Positions 47,853 to 60,400 of a stretch of 64,000 bases of DNA are shown here, piece after piece; the stretch's first letter is position 1; every line of letters starts with the position of its first letter. Source of the DNA: Grifola frondosa (lineage: Eukaryota; Basidiomycota; Agaricomycetes; Polyporales; Grifolaceae); assembly GCA_001683735.1 (NCBI GenBank), contig LUGG01000013.1, positions 868,001 through 932,000 on the forward strand. Direction: 5' to 3'. The position numbers and the translations under genes were made by a program. Below the pieces are notes generated by a model. The model made no database searches. It saw only the letters and a program-made list of their open reading frames with translations, and was not told the origin of the DNA.

Positions 47853-49842
47853 TCATGCAATAATCGCCCACCCAGACACAGCACTCGCCAGCAGCGAGAC
47901 AAAGACAACACCAGGAGCGCACCAGCGCTCGCGAATTTGACAGGCACCGCACCGTTGCTAGAAGGTGACGTGCTGCTGCTACCACTGCTGCTGCGAGTGC
48001 TACTCCCTGTGAAACCGGATAGATCCACTATCAGCAACGTGTGAGAGAGGAATAGAGGACTTATTCACCCGTCGGATTCGGCAGCGGCGCACCAGTATCC
48101 GTGAACGTCGCAGAATTGGTGACAGTGGCAGGAGTACCTGTAGTTGTGGCAGTGGAAGTTTTTGAAGATGTACCAGCCGCAGCAGACGATTGCGTCGATT
48201 CCACGGAGGTATTTGATGAGGATGAAGCAAAAGTAGGTGCGGCGGAAGAAGGGTTAGAAGATGGTTGAGCTTGTGAGGTTCACTCGATTGACAAATTGAG
48301 ATAATATTGTTTGACACATACCCGATGATCCACCCGCAGCATCAGACAGCTGTGCAAAACCGACAGACGCGGGGCTTGCCCGGAATACACTATAGACATT
48401 TTTCTGTGACGCCCAGTCATCATTGGATCACGCCACGACGATCAATGTGACCATACTCACCAAAAAAGTGTCTCCGACGACCCAGCTCGGATTCCCACTT
48501 CCACTTCCAACATTTGATCCTAAATTCAGGTCGAATATGCCACCGAGACACTGCCCGCCCCCGAGAGAGCCCAAATTCATGTCCGCAGCACTGATGGGCC
48601 ATGATGTGCCACCGAAAGCAATTGACACAGACACCGTCGTGGAGCAGGCTACAGAAACCGCATGCGCTATAAATATCGTGGGAGGAAAATATGAAAATAG
48701 AACGAAGACTCACGAAACGACCAAAAGCCCTGCATTTGCCCTGCGAGAGCGTTCGAATTGGGTATCGCATTGAATATGTTGGTAACTGCTTCAGATGGAG
48801 CGCCGATTAGTGTCGTGCCCGTGTCAATCGCAGCCAGCGCAGAGCCACCCGTCCGGAATCGTGACCGATTTGCCCTGTACCGTGACACCTGTCCAGTGCA
48901 TATGTCAAGATCAATCAGACTCATGAGCAGAGCACGCACTGGATACCGTCAACGACCAGAACGTCGGCGAACCGCTGCTCACGAGATCCTGGAATTCAAT
49001 GTCGCCCGTGAACAGCGAGCTGTTGGTCCCACCGAGCGTAAACACCCGCCGTCCTCTTCCACCTGTGGATTTACATCGTCGAGATGCCTGGTCAGCCAGA
49101 ACGCCATTTCTGGCTGTGACCATTGTCCCCCGTTCACGAGCGCCTGCCAAAACGGCGTGGCGGCCGTCGAAGCGAGGCCTTCAAAAGCGAGTCCCATGAT
49201 GCCTGACACCTGGCCGTCGACTAGCCCAGACGACATTTTCTCTACGACCAGCATCGTTTGAGGATTAACCGTGAAGCCGCCCATGCTGACGGTGTCCTGC
49301 CCCAAGACGCCCGCGACCTCGCCGCTGCCATAGGTAATCTGAATGGCCTGACCCCGCCGGCTGACGCATTTTGGGCGAAGGTAGACGACTGAGTGGGGTC
49401 GTATGCAGGCATCGTGGACGGACATGAAATGCACGCGGTCGAACCAAGCCAGAGGTCCGAGGATCCGGTGTCTAGGACAACTTGGAAAGATTGTGCGGGA
49501 GTGCCGATCGATAGTGTCCCAAGGTATGACGAGTCGGCATTCTGATGAAACAATCAGGAACGGTGAATGCCGCGACAATGTGCTGCACCTGAGCGGGAAA
49601 GTGGAGGGAAATATCGGACTTACCTGGTCGATGGTGGGTACGCTGACGGTCTGGCCGCGTCTTTGCGTCTTGCTGCGAGCGGTTGGAAGGCCATATTTCA
49701 CTCGAAGACGGTCCGCAGCATCAGCGAAATGTTCAAGCGAAGCATTTCGGTGCGATGATCGGCGGGTCAATGATACATGAAGCGGGTCGGCAGCGATGGC
49801 GGCGACAAGGGAGAGGAGAGGAAGGAGAGTAGAAAGAGCCAT
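47853..49842 (-). CDS. GPI-anchored pepsin-like aspartic protease
   Basis: Secreted A1-family endopeptidase, probably held at the cell surface. Signal peptide MALSTLLPLLSLVAAIAA, then a propeptide to about residue 70. Catalytic motifs are VVLDTGSSDLWLGS and AAIDTGTTLIGAP. Other segments: SSYLGTLSIGTPAQSF, ITYGSGEVAGVLGQDTVSMG, SGIMGLAFEGLASTAATPFW, ASVGFAQLSDAAGG. A Ser/Thr-rich stalk and a C-terminal hydrophobic tail (SAGALLVLSL, then LLASAVSGWAIIA) fit a GPI signal. Frame changes are needed at the C run 49350-49353 (one base short), around 48846-48950 (an apparent compensating pair near a splice donor and GGG) and at about 47893-47905. The start at 49842 is the first Met before the signal peptide. 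Either several base-calling errors or a degrading gene. Confidence 0.8.
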
Positions 49843-50235
49843 ATCGACCTTGGTGGTGGTGGTAACGAAAGAAAACGCTCTTGGCGTCGAGCGAGGGCAA
49901 CGAATGGCAGGCACGGCCTTTGTTCGTGGGCCGTTTCGTCACACAGTCACGAAACGAGCTGACAACCTGTCTTTTATGCATGATTGCGATGGACTGATTC
50001 AGAACATGACTTATGCTTACTGGAGAAAGCTGCGCAACGGCACGATGGTGGGCTGCGGATCAGCAAGAGGCTATTGTTGACTTGCCTTCGAGGTTATTAT
50101 AAGTAATATATTATATTTCATCATATTTCCTACTATGCAACTAAACATATTTAAAACTCCGATTATTATCAACTTCTAACCGGAAATCTCTACAATTACA
50201 GCCTCCTTGCTCTCTGCAGGTATTTGGAAATCATC
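49843..50235. promoter_or_regulatory. shared divergent promoter of the aspartic protease and eIF2-alpha
   Basis: 393 bases between the two start codons. The half next to eIF2-alpha is AT-rich (50090-50200) and ends with a CT-rich stretch and a CTCTGCAG that could be a splice acceptor of a 5' UTR intron. No TATA box is certain. Confidence 0.4.
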
Positions 50236-51590
50236 ATGCGGTATTACGAACAGCGATATCCTGAGGTGGATGAACTGGTGATGGTTCAAGTGCGCCAGAT
50301 TGCTGAGATGGGTGCATACGTCAAACTGGTATGTCCTGCAACCTTCCGCAGACGATTATACATGCTCACTGGAGGTCTAATAAGTAGCTCGAGTATGACA
50401 ACATCGAAGGAATGATTCTTCTTTCTGAGCTGTCCCGTCGACGTATCAGATCAATTCAGAAGCTCATCCGCGTCGGGCGGAATGAGGTCGTCGTGGTGCT
50501 GAGGGTGGACAAGGAAAAGGGTATGTTGGCGCACTCTTCGGAGTCGACTCGAGTCACTAAGTGATGCTGCGTAGGGTACATCGATCTGTCGAAGCGTCGT
50601 GTGTCCCCCGAAGACATCACAAAATGTGAAGAGCGATACATGAAGTCGAAAACCGTTGCCTCAATCATCCGACATGTTGCATCGAAGGTCCCCTCCATCA
50701 ACGGTGAGCTACCGAAGGCTGTTGATGAAAAGGCCGAGGCCGAAGCAGCCGAACAAAAAAGAGCACGGCGGGTAGCGAAGAAGGAAGGTCATGAAGAAGA
50801 TGCACCGCCTCCCGAGGAGGGCACAGCGGCGAGTTCGAACGAGGAAGAGCGCATGGAGCTGCTATACGAGAAGATTGCTTGGCCTCTGGGCAAGAAATAT
50901 GGCCATCCTTATGATGCCTTCAAGTTGGCCCTAACGTTCGTGCAGTTCCACATTCATGATTCAAGCCCAGCATACTCACCACATTCACGGCCTTGTGTAG
51001 CGAACCTGATGTGGTCTTTTCTTCTTTGCCGAACCCTATCCCTCCTGCCACATACAGTGTCCTCACGAGTACCATTGCGCGACGACTGACGCCACAGCCG
51101 ATAAAGCTCCGTGCGGATATCGAGCTCACTTGCTACACACCTGCCGGCATCAATGCTATCAAAAAGGCGCTTCGCGCCGGAGAGCAGCAGAGTAGCGAAA
51201 CAGTGCCCATAAAGGCAAAGCTCGTCGCACCCCCACTCTACGTTCTGAGCACCAATGCTACAGACAAGGTACGAACCTTTTTTCAATGCTAAGTTGCATA
51301 GATTGGTGAATTTTTTGTCTATATAGTATGCCGCTGTGGACCGTCTGGAGCGTGCTATCGAGTCGATTCAGTCGGCCATAGAGGATCAGGGTGGATCACT
51401 TGTGGTTAAAATGAAGGTGAGAACAGCGCAATATTTTTTTATCTGCGCATTGCCTGGCTAACTCCCACCGTTATTTCAGCCGAAAGCCGTTTCAGAAACC
51501 GAAGAGCAGGATCTTGCACAACTCATGGCCAAGGCCGGACAAGAAAATGCCGAAGTCTCCGGAGACGAGGACGAGGAAGAAGCCGTTTAG
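50236..51590 (+). CDS. SUI2: translation initiation factor eIF2 subunit alpha
   Basis: Regulatory subunit of eIF2. The S1 domain starts [20 protein letters not shown] and contains [15 protein letters not shown]; the Ser in ELSRRR (residue 47 here) is the equivalent of the conserved kinase site Ser51. Then [15 protein letters not shown], an alpha-helical domain ([15 protein letters not shown]), a variable acidic insert ([20 protein letters not shown]), [51 protein letters not shown], and an acidic end GDEDEEEAV. Six exons join in phase (introns near 50329-50386, 50521-50574, 50939-50999, 51270-51328 and 51417-51479). The first ATG gives a slightly short N-terminus; an upstream exon is possible because an AG acceptor lies just before it. 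Intact. Confidence 0.93.
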
Positions 51591-52474
51591 GATTGTGGAG
51601 TACACATCATTGTACATCTGTATATTGCGTCATGACTGCGCATACTGTAGAATGCTCTCTCGTTGACGAAAGTGTGAGTCCGCTGTTGAGTCACGTATCC
51701 GAGGCAAGTGCTTCTGCTCCATATGTATAACTAGAGCGAATCAAACTGAATTCTCTGGAGTTACGAAAGACCAATGCTCAGCAGGGGAGTGCTGCCTGTC
51801 ATTTAGTCGGCTTAACAGGCCTAAGGGTATTACTTCCCAGAGTGCTGAGTTCCGCGGGACGCCGCAAAGGATGCAACTTGAGCTGGGCACTCAGGTGACA
51901 AGCGCGGGTGTAATTCGGAAGGTTCGTGACCGAAAAGTGTTATGTCGCATCCTCATCAGGGTGAGGATGCAAAATCGCCGAATTGCGACATGCACGACCT
52001 GGCTAAGCCAAGGTGGTCGTTATTACCACTGGCTGTACGGTGTCGCAGAGATCTCAACAAGGGCAATTCCTCATTTTACTTGTCTAAAAATACAGCGTGA
52101 CACACATTGATACAGTATATAAGAAATGGGAACGGGAAGCGAGGTTTAACTCCATTAGGCGACGTGCGGCTTCCATAGGCGGGTAAACAGATGACTTCAT
52201 GCTGCGCATCGTGGTAGATAGACACAAGACAGCTGCGGACCTATTTGTGAGCTGTGTAGATCCTACCGCGACAGCCTACGGCCTAAAATAATAGTAAGAT
52301 ATTGTAGACAGCTGGTGCGCGATGGTGTGCCTACCATTGCCAAAGCTGTCCAGGAGAACATCGCGCAGCCGAATAAGAAAACTACTCCTCGTTGTCCGGT
52401 GGGCTGAGGAGTGTTGCGCATTGTGAAATGAGGAATGCATGTTTGAGTCGAGTGAGAAACCAGACTCCGAGCTT
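51591..52474. other. intergenic region
   Basis: About 0.9 kb after eIF2-alpha with no supported coding pattern; several short ORFs of no character. No repeats noted. Confidence 0.4.
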
Positions 52475-53228
52475 TCACGACGATGAGCAGCTAACATATG
52501 AGTATCGTATAAATATCGTGGACGAACGCGTTTCAGGCAGACATGAAACCTCACCTTCCCAGGAGCCACAATCAGACTCGGTCGCACTTTTCAACGCTGA
52601 TGAGGTTCCATCGGAGGCATAGTGTCGCGAATACCTATTGGTGTAGAGTGCACACTCATTGCCATCGTAATGCACTCTGGCCCATTCAGCAGCATCCTTC
52701 TCATTGCACATGCTGTTGAATGTCTCAGAGAAGAGACCAAATTTTTCCTATGATATTTAGTCAGGATCTCAGAATCAAAATATCTGGGATAGGGCTTACA
52801 TGAATCGCTATGACGAGCGCTTTCGTTCTAGATGTATACTGGGCAGCTCTTGAGACTATTTCAAGACTAGACCGTTCGAGAGGAACGACATCGCAAAGTC
52901 CGTCTCTTTCTGCAATTATTCTGTAGCGCATAGCATGCATAAGTATCGAAGTAAGTGGAAAATGCAAAAGTGCTTACGCATCGTTCATTGTTTGTAGATC
53001 TAGTGCGTCGGTGTCCGAGAACGTGTACGTCGGAGACGCTCGCAGCAACTCGCGGGCTCTCAGGGAAAATAGATCTCCGCTGTTAATCAGATTTACGTAT
53101 GATGCTTGCCAGAAGTATTGAAGGTCTTGGAGCGTACATTGCCGAGAGCGCTCTGAAGGTTGATTTAATGAGGGGAAGTAATGGGTCATTGTCTTGGGGA
53201 TGTGACGGATAATTGCATTGCTCACCAT
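52475..53228 (-). CDS. orphan protein, three exons
   Basis: No family recognised. Three minus-strand exons join in phase: one with SLNQPSERSRQCTLQDLQYF and TYTFSDTDALDLQTMNDA, a second with GLCDVVPLERSSLEIVSRAA and SRTKALVIAI, and a third with EKFGLFSETFNSMCNEKDAA and EWARVHYDG before a tail of lower quality. The introns (about 52927-52980 and 52747-52800) have GTAAGC donors and CAG/TAG acceptors. The start may be 53228 or the Met at 53189. The end is uncertain because the last 55 residues look less protein-like. The helical pattern and working splice sites support a real gene, perhaps lineage-specific. Confidence 0.45.
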
Positions 53229-53586
53229 TTAGTTATATGAAGTTCTGTTCCCTAGCACCAGGTGGAGAACAATGGCGCAGGATCCTAGGAACCGATGCGA
53301 AGGGAAGCCGAATTACACATGTGGGTCCCAGTGTATCCCTAGTACGAGTAGACAGATGGCAGTACGATGGTAGTACGCCACCTTGTACTCGGAATTTGAA
53401 GGGTAGAGAGTTAAAGGAAAACAATGCCTCTCGCTACGCGAATTCTCAGGCCCTGGTTGCCATCACGCGAACAACAGCGGTTGCCTAATACGGGTGATCG
53501 GGTCGTTCCGAAGTGCACACCGAATGCCGAGCAGCTGCGGACAACCTTCTCTTCCTCCCATTGTCCCTGCAGCACTCGACAGCACT
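53229..53586. promoter_or_regulatory. divergent intergenic region before the CUE gene
   Basis: 358 bases between the orphan (-) and the CUE-domain gene (+). The CUE side has CT-rich leader sequence. The frame is open upstream of the CUE start but lacks character. Confidence 0.35.
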
Positions 53587-55271
53587 ATGTCTGCTGCAAA
53601 CGATACGCTAGACTTGCTTTCCGATGATCACGAACTTGGAACCAACCACCCCCCGCCATATGGAACAGGAACCACTGATCTTGCCGAAACTACCGCGACT
53701 CCCACCGTACATCTACCGAATGCTACTGACCCGACGGTATCCGCTACCGAACTGAGCCCGCCTTCCATATCAGCTGCGACAAGCACAGCAACTGCTGATG
53801 CTGAGGTCTTCGTCGACGCTGAGGACACACCATCTCTCCCGCCGCGACCTGACCCTGGATCTATGTCTCCTCCGGTTCAGGAAGTCCCTACTAATTTGGA
53901 GGAGCATGATGCGCCCGAGGTGGCGTCTTTGCGCGCCATGTTTCCGGATTTTGATAGTGCGCTCCTGTATGTTCATCGTTCTCTTGTGACGGTTACGGCG
54001 GCGCGAATGAGATCTAATAGCCATAATCTGTGTACAGACAGTCTGTGCTGGACTCCGTTCATGGTGACCAAGACCGTGCCATTGATGCTTTGCTCGGAAT
54101 GAGTGATCCAAATTATGTATCGACACAGGCTGTGCCACCGGTACGTTCGCCAACAGTACATTATACTTCCTTCCATCTATCTGTCACGATCGTCCCCGCT
54201 GCTCTGATACTCATAAGACTATAGTTCTGACAATGCCATTCTTGTTAGGCACAAGCGTCTCTCGATCTTGACGAGCAATTGGCACGCCAGCTCATGCTTC
54301 AGGATCAGGAGCAACAGCAACAGCATCGTGCATTAGGACAATCGTGGCCGCGCAGGGATCAAGGTGATGTGCCTTATCAAACGCGACAGCATGCTCCCCC
54401 GCATCACCCTCAGCCCGAGGATTCCGGCTATGTCACTGGAAGCGGCCGGGGCGATTTCCAGGAGCTCCAGAAGACTATGGGCCAAATCGCTGAAAGTGCG
54501 CGTGGCAGACTTGGAATTATGGAGAGTTCGCCAAAATGCTGACTCTCATCTTTCACCTGATCTACAGGTGGCAAGCGCACGTTCAGTTCGATTGTATCCA
54601 AAGTCAAGGCGAAGATAAACGAGTATGACGCTGGACGGTATGTGACTACTATCACGAGTGATCTCCGCCGCTCATTGTTCTTCAGCTCGACTCCGTCGTC
54701 TTCGACAGCATCCACCACCCCTCAATGGGGCTCCGCTCCACCCCCACAGCTCGACCGGCATGCGGCTCAGCAGACGTATGTGGAGGAATATTACGATCCA
54801 GACTCCGCGGTGTAGTGTCTTCCCAACCACAGGTGCACGGCTACGATCTCGGGCAGTACTCAGGCCCTCCAAGTGAGTATCTTCTCTTACGCAATTCACG
54901 ACCCCCCGTGCTAACTGCAAGGCAGGCCAACCTGCTGCACCGGCCGCAGTCTCCTCACCCCCTAGGAGCCCTCCCGCTTCCCGCACAAGAAGTTCGCCTG
55001 CATCCGCGAACGTGGAACCCTTATCTTCCCCCCGTCCGACGACAGGTACGCCGCCCCACCGCCCACTTCGGTCGGCAGCCCGATCAACCCTGGTACGTGT
55101 TCTCTCACCAGTCTTCGACTGCCAATTGAGGAATATTCCATAGCTAAGCTCGGCTTGCTCCCGAAACGCCCGGTCTCTTTAATGACTTCCCAGCCCCCTA
55201 CGACACAGGGCCGGCATGATGACGATGACGAAGACCTCGAGTATGTGGAGAACCCCTTTGAGGAGAAGTGA
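53587..55271 (+). CDS. CUE-domain protein (Cue5-like)
   Basis: Ubiquitin-binding adaptor, in yeast linked to selective autophagy of aggregates. The N-terminus is Thr/Pro-rich; the CUE domain spans APEVASLRAMFPDFDSALL, an intron, then QSVLDSVHGDQDRAIDALL and GMSDP, with the MFP and LL motifs present. Then DLDEQLARQLMLQDQEQQQQ, RTFSSIVSKVKAKINEYD, a proline/serine-rich tail, and an acidic end DLEYVENPFEEK. About seven exons. Two frame changes are needed: the GG at 54809-54810 (before SSQPQVHGYDLGQYSGPP) and the C run 55054-55057 (before PPTSVGSPINP), each one base short. The start at 53587 is the first ATG after a pyrimidine-rich leader. Whether an AIM motif is present I cannot say. Confidence 0.75.
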
Positions 55272-56099
55272 CCCCAGTGTATGCGATGTGCGATTGAGAT
55301 TCGTGTTAGTATGTATGTCTTGTTGATCTGATCTTGCACGATAACGGACAGTTGCGGAGCTAGAGAAATGCTGATATCAATTGTAGTGTAGGACGCTTTT
55401 GTGATGTACAGGTGTACCAGTTTCTTGTAGCATGCATCGTCGTGATGTATCTGTGGAATTACATTGTCTTGGAGCAGTCTTAGCGTAGTGCGGAAGATTT
55501 GCAAGTCTGTGTCGACCTTTGCAGCCACAACACATGTTGTGCCATCTTAGAGTGCTTCTCGGATCACGCCCGACATTCAATGATCTCGTCGTAAACATCG
55601 AGGAATTGCGGGACGCCGCATTGCAGTGCGATGATTCATGAGGACAGGGATGGAATCTATGTCATGTAAAACAGAACAATTTGGAACTGGACAACGACAC
55701 CGCCAACTCCTAGGTCGATTTGTCGTTGTAGTCAATTTTACACAGTGGACAAAGACTACGCTACTACTCAAAGCGTAATCCCACTACCGCTCGAATGTCA
55801 CAACCTGTATGGCATTACGATACAAGATAATAAGAGGCGCTTGAACAGTGGCGATGGGACATAGTGAGTGATCTGTCCTCCCACCTAAAAAAGGATCACT
55901 CGCTTTTTGGTATGCCAACGGGAGACTAGGCGATGGGTGTTGAGATCAGAATCCATCGCGAGTCCCAAGTACAGCGTTGCGAGCGCAAGCTACTGTATTT
56001 GATTCTCTTGGACACTGCAAAAACTGATGGACTATCGTTATGCATAAATAGATGGAACAACCAAACATTTCACTACATGGGAATTTGATCTGAAAATTT
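55272..56099. other. convergent intergenic region
   Basis: Between the CUE gene (+) and the F-box gene (-). Contains both 3' UTRs and no clear gene. Short minus-strand ORFs at 55377-55771 lack motifs and splice partners. Confidence 0.4.
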
Positions 56100-57069
56100 C
56101 TATCGTTCCAATACATCTCTACTGGGAATACCCACAGCAAATTGTTGGCTGCACGAGGTGTGCCGCCTTTGTATCCAATCCAGAAGCTGTTTATTGTGCT
56201 ATGGGTGAATCCAATGACTCAGCCAATTTATATGGATGTTGTCATAACAAATACTTACCTGATGTCTCATAGTAGCAATGGTCTTGTGCTCCTCCACGAA
56301 TCGTGGAAAGCCTTCCTCATCAGGACGCAATGCCATATATTGATCTGCAATCCTCTCAAATTCGGGTTTGTAGTAGAAATCCTGTGCATCGTGTTCATTA
56401 TCGTCATCTATACATCATAAATGTAAAAGTCAGTCAATTGCTGGATGTCGTGATATTGGGGATTCTCACGCACGACATTCAGGTTCAGCGATGGGTAGCA
56501 ACTTGAAGATCTGATCATCCACATTCTTATATTGCTCTGTCTTCAAAGTCTTGCCTTGTTTCACGCTATAGCTTGCCTGTAAAACACTATACAAATGGTA
56601 AAGAAACACATGAACAAACTCACTTTGATTTCCAGCAAGAGCTACAGAAACGAACCCTCAAGGCATAATCCACCTTCGATGCCGATCCCACACCACATGT
56701 CTGTCAAGGTATCAGCCATAGTGTTGGCTTTCACAACAGAGACATAACATACATCGCAATGCCGCCCAAAGATCAAGGCAGCGTACCGAGGTTCAGGCAA
56801 ATTCGGAGGACAGTCAGGGAAATCGGGTATATTCAAGCGAGCTGCTTTCCAAACATATTCCGCGGGCTTGGACATCAGTGTGGAACGAAACTTCTTGGAT
56901 AAACGAGACAAATGAAGAACATCAATAGGTTCCAGTTTCACCACAATCTGAGTAATAAGCACTCAGAGCAAGTGATAAGCAAACATCTCATCTTAACACT
57001 CACTTCAAAGAAGATATCCACATGCATATTCACGAGTTGCGCTAATCTGCCTTCGCGGCCCAGGCCCAT
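56100..57069 (-). CDS. F-box protein of a mushroom-type family
   Basis: Likely SCF adaptor. It starts MGLGREGRLAQLVNMHVDIF; intron; then IVVKLEPIDVLHLSRLSKKF and RSTLM, which completes the F-box. It continues with YVWKAARLNIPDFPDCPPNL and PEPRYAALIFGRHCD, and, after an intron, TCGVGSASKVDYALRVRFCS with a C-x2-C pattern typical of this family, then YKPEFERIADQYMALRPDEE. Later segments include PRFVEEHKTIATMRHQ and a final exon to a TAG at 56100-56102. Six exons join in phase; the join before NYSVKQGK is the least certain. The start at 57069 follows an in-frame stop, so it is well fixed. The C-terminal end may be longer or shorter. Confidence 0.7.
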
Positions 57070-57445
57070 GGCCCCTTCCTCTGTATTGTTGGCATCCTAT
57101 TCCCTCTCATCCTCGACTTTGCGAAGTGCATGCATTCGATGAGAGTTGAAACTTTGGGCTGATCCAATATAGAGTGTGATGAGAGAGTAACGCTACCAGC
57201 TGCTAACTAAAGCATGCTGCAGCAAACACCGATCAGACCTGCACGTGATGCATAATTTCCTGAAAGCCTGAAACCTGCGACGCGGACTTTCCAAGTCACC
57301 CACAGCCCACGGACCGACGGGAAATTGGAATCGCGACTCTACAGTCGCAATCGTCCTTCGAACTCACGTTTTGTTTATGAATCATCTCGAAACGGCTGTG
57401 TCCTGACACAATCGAGTCACCCGGGGTGCTGCCAGCAAGAGGCGC
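57070..57445. promoter_or_regulatory. shared divergent promoter of the F-box gene and CysRS
   Basis: 376 bases between the divergent starts. No clear TATA box; the CysRS side has CGGGAAATTGG and AT-rich stretches before the first start codon. Confidence 0.35.
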
Positions 57446-60400
57446 ATGCTCTCTCGTTTCTTGATAAATCCCCCCAAGCCCCGCACGCGCCTCATCTCAT
57501 TCTCCGCATCCCGCCTCCAGCACACAGTCATGGCCGTTCACCAGCCACCCTGGACATTGCCCACGCGCAAGGCCGAGGAGCCCGTCCTGAGGGTGTACAA
57601 CTCGCTCACGCGGACTAAAGTCGGTCTCAGTTCGATGTGCATTTGGTTCTGATCTGAGGTTGAGGCCTGTTGCGACAGACGGAGTTCGTTGCGACGAACG
57701 GCCGACTCGTCAAGTGGTACAACTGCGGACCCACCGTATACGATGCATCGCACATGGGCCATGCGAGGTGAGTGGACGCTCGCTGTACACGAGGGATGAT
57801 GGTGCGATCGCTCGCAGGAACTACGTCACCCAGGATATCCTAAGGAGGATCATGACCGATTACTTTGGGTACGATGTCCATTTCGTCATGAACATTACCG
57901 ACATCGACGATAAAGTGGGATTTCGCGTGCTGCTATGTTGGAAAGGATTTACACTGATTCATCCTTAGATCATTAAACGTGGTCGTGAAACGCATCTTAT
58001 CGCGAAGTTCCGCTCAGAGACAACTTCACTGTCGCCAGAACTCGTAGAGCAGATACAGGGCGCATGGGTGGTGTACGTCGAGTCAAACGTGAGCAAGCAT
58101 CTGCCAGAAACTGAACAACCCGGGAAGGGCAAGGCGAGGGAGACGTGGCCAGCACTCGTAGAGCGATTCCAAGATAGAGCCTGGAGACATGAATGCCTCA
58201 AGCGGAGCGAGAAGTTCGAGATGTATTTTTCTGCGGCGGTGTGTACTTCCTCTCGTCCCCTCTCGTGTAATTTTCACATACCCTGGCCAGAACCGCGCAT
58301 ACACCGCTCTTGAGGTAGCCGAGAGGCTGCTGAAATCCGGTCAACCTGGGCAAGAGCTTGCCCATACTCTGATAGACGAATCACAAGACATCCTTGCAAT
58401 TGCACTAGACAAACAGTTCGGTCATACTGTGACTGATCACTCAATATTCCGCTCGCTATCCTCATACTGGGAAGGACAGTTTTTCAAAGATATGCATCGA
58501 CTTCGCGTGCGCGACCCAGACACGCTCACGCGCGTTACAGAATACGTTCCAGAAATTGTTGCATTCGTAGATCGGATTATCCAGAATGGGTATGGATATG
58601 TGGTCGACGGCAGCGTGTATTTCGACACACGCGCGTTCGACAAGGCAGACAACCACGACTATGCGAAGCTGGAGCCATGGAGCAAGGGCAACAAAGAGCT
58701 CCTTGAAGAGGGCGAAGGTGCGTACTGTACTGCTACTCCGTAATCAGAAAGGATCGACCTTATCCTCTTCAGGTTCTTTGTCAGTCGCAACAGGGCGGCG
58801 CTCATCAGCGGACTTTGCGCTGTGGAAGGCCTCAAAACCTGGCGAGCCGTCATGGCCTTCGCCATGGGGTCCAGGACGGCCAGGGTGGCACATTGAGTGC
58901 TCTGTTATGGCCTCTGCTATTTTTGGCGAGAACATGGACATTCACTCGGGGGGCATTGATCTGGCTTTCCCGCATCATGACAATGAGATGGCTCAATCGG
59001 AGGTAAACAAAGCAGTCATTGGGGAGTTTTCGCGCCAGTTCTGAAGACTTTGATGTAGGCTTACCACAATTGCCCGGCATGGGTAAACTACTTCATCCAT
59101 ACCGGCCACTTGCACATCGAGGGTCTGAAGATGAGCAAGTCGCTCAAGAACTTCATTACGATCGACGTGAGCCCCTCTACTGCCACAGGGAAGTTGTCTA
59201 AAACCTCTATCCCCCGATCTACAGGAAATTTTGCAGAAGCACTCTGCGCGGCAATTGCGTCTGGCCTTCCTGACACAGCTCTGGAATGCAAAAGTTGACT
59301 TTTCCGAATCGTTGATGACCGGCGAAGTCCGCGTCATTGAGACAACCTTTAACGTGAGTGGGAACCGCTGGCTGGCCTTCGCGAGTTCTCAGAGATTGGC
59401 TGCTGCAGAATTTCTTCGCAACGGTTAAAGCGCTTGTGAGCCAAGCGGAGGCGGTCGGCCCCCAATTGGATGGCAAGAACCGGTACCAAGACGCTGAGCG
59501 CGAGTTGACTGAGAGGTGTGCTTGTCAATCTGCATCCCTAATGTGGGGAACTCACAGATATCGTTCCAGCTTCCACCAAAGCCAGAGCGCGTTCCGCACG
59601 GCGCTCTGTGACTCGTTCAATACGCCCGAGGCCCTGACGGTCGTGCGCGACCTGGTCTCGCGCGCGAACGTTTACATCAACTCGCGGGGCGTGAACCTGG
59701 ACGTAGGTGTCGTGCAGCGGATTGCCCGGTGGGTCGGCGAGATGCTGCGTATGTTTGGGCTCGGAGTGGGTGAGGCGTCGGAGATTGGCTGGGGCCAGGA
59801 TCCTGGGGAGGCAGAGGGCAGCATAAACGTGCGTCCCCTACCCTTGTCTGTCCTGTCTTCGATTTCTCACCGGCTGATGGCCTGTTCTCCAGCGCGAGGA
59901 GATTCTCATGCCCTATCTCCGGACGTTATCTGCGTTCCGAGATGGCGTGCGGAAGCTCGCCATTGCGAAGGAGGATGGGGCCTTGAAGGATATCTTGACG
60001 CTCTCGGACAAACTCCGGGACGTCGATCTAGTCCCATTGGGCGTAGCTTTGGACGACCAGGACGGCATGTATTTTCTCACTCACACAAAGTTGACCCGGT
60101 GTTAATCTCAGACGTGCTCGTAGATGGGAAGGCCCTAGTCAAGCTTGTCCCTCCCGCAGAACTCATCAAGGCACGAGACGAGAAGCGCGCGTTGGCCGAG
60201 GCTAAGGCGGCGCGAAAAGCTGCGAATGCGGAGGCGGAGCGGCTGAAGAAACTGCAGACAATAGAAAAGGGTCGTGTGGCCCCTCACGAGGTGTTCAAGC
60301 CTCCAAATGTGCCTCAAGGCACCTATGGAAGCTGGGACGAGAACGGGCTACCACTCACAGATGGGCAGGGCAAGGAACTGAGCAAGAGCCAGGGAAAAAA

